Program-made: the position numbers and the translations under genes
Shown here: piece after piece, positions 5,125 through 5,323 of the stretch
Layout of the letters: the number at the start of each line of letters is the position of its first letter
Position numbering within the stretch: the stretch's first letter is position 1
Notes under the pieces: generated by a model
What the model saw: the letters and a program-made list of their open reading frames with translations, nothing else
Told to the model about the DNA's origin: nothing
Database searches by the model: none
Source of the DNA: Octadecabacter sp.
GTDB lineage: Bacteria; Pseudomonadota; Alphaproteobacteria; Rhodobacterales; Rhodobacteraceae
Length of the DNA: 5,323 nucleotides
Assembly: GCA_003533975.1 (NCBI GenBank)
Contig: DQCL01000076.1
Coordinates: 222-5,544 of the forward strand
Reading direction: 5' to 3'

Positions 5125-5323
5125 TTAACGCGTCCGTGGCGTCACGCTGTCTTCGAACGTTTTTTGCAGGGCGACATCGACGTCATTCAGTGTAACAGGC
5201 AGGCCGAGGTCGACGAGTGACGTGACCCCGTGTTCGGTGATGCCGCACGGGACGATGCCGCTGAAATGGGTGAGGTCGGGTTCAACGTTGATGCTGATCC
5301 CGTGAAAGCTGATCCATTTGCGC
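5125..5323 (-). CDS. lipB: Lipoyl(octanoyl) transferase, C-terminal fragment
   Basis: This enzyme moves octanoate from acyl carrier protein to lipoyl domains, the first committed step of lipoate synthesis for pyruvate and 2-oxoglutarate dehydrogenases. Only the last 65 codons are inside the window; the 5' part lies beyond the right edge. The visible block [20 protein letters not shown] followed by SGIVPCGI contains the catalytic cysteine of the PCG motif, and the region just before it is the usual LipB core strand. The C-terminal tail (about 35 residues, ending SVTPRTR) is the variable helix. It is convergent with the globin remnant, only 5 bp from that frame's stop, with no terminator between them. 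Confidence 0.93.
   Translation of the reverse strand, partial: RKWISFHGISINVEPDLTHFSGIVPCGITEHGVTSLVDLGLPVTLNDVDVALQKTFEDSVTPRTR

Overview
The window looks like the chromosome of a marine-type Rhodobacteraceae/Roseobacter-group alphaproteobacterium. The reasons are moderate-to-high GC, a CtaD whose catalytic residues all sit one position before those of the Paracoccus denitrificans subunit, and a mix of carA, a GatB/YqeY protein, a DUF2244 protein, ctaD and lipB. The genus is an inference from these protein families; no rRNA or other marker gene is present. Most of the window is ordinary core chromosome.

Layout, left to right. The 5' end of carA (pyrimidine/arginine synthesis, minus strand) runs off the left edge. 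It is divergent from a YqeY-family gene (plus strand) whose translation start is preceded by a perfect 12-bp tandem duplication carrying the Shine-Dalgarno. That gene ends by sharing a CTAG with the stop of a convergent EamA/DMT transporter gene (minus). Upstream of the transporter, on the same strand, lies a DUF2244 membrane protein gene. A clear intrinsic terminator (minus) then marks the end of ctaD, the catalytic subunit I of an A-type aa3 cytochrome c oxidase, which has its own promoter and 5' leader hairpin.

The right-hand quarter is the most interesting part. A minus-strand Rrf2-family regulator with the NsrR signature (Asp8 and three cysteines for a nitric-oxide-sensitive Fe-S cluster) is divergent from a strongly translated 51-residue single-span membrane protein. 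The 78-bp gap between them holds an 11-1-11 palindrome in the same architecture as NsrR operators, plus a third half-site, overlapping the likely promoters of both genes. Directly behind the small gene, overlapping its end, is a short frame whose translation matches the start of a group III truncated haemoglobin but stops after about 50 codons. It appears to be an internally deleted globin gene. lipB (octanoyltransferase) follows convergently and runs off the right edge.

Inferred working picture: a nitric-oxide-responsive mini-locus (sensor, tiny membrane protein, formerly a globin) sits next to the gene for the respiratory oxidase that nitric oxide inhibits. The sensor and palindrome are well supported. 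The function of the 51-residue protein and the decay of the globin are hypotheses needing homologue comparison. No mobile element, CRISPR array, tRNA or rRNA was seen.
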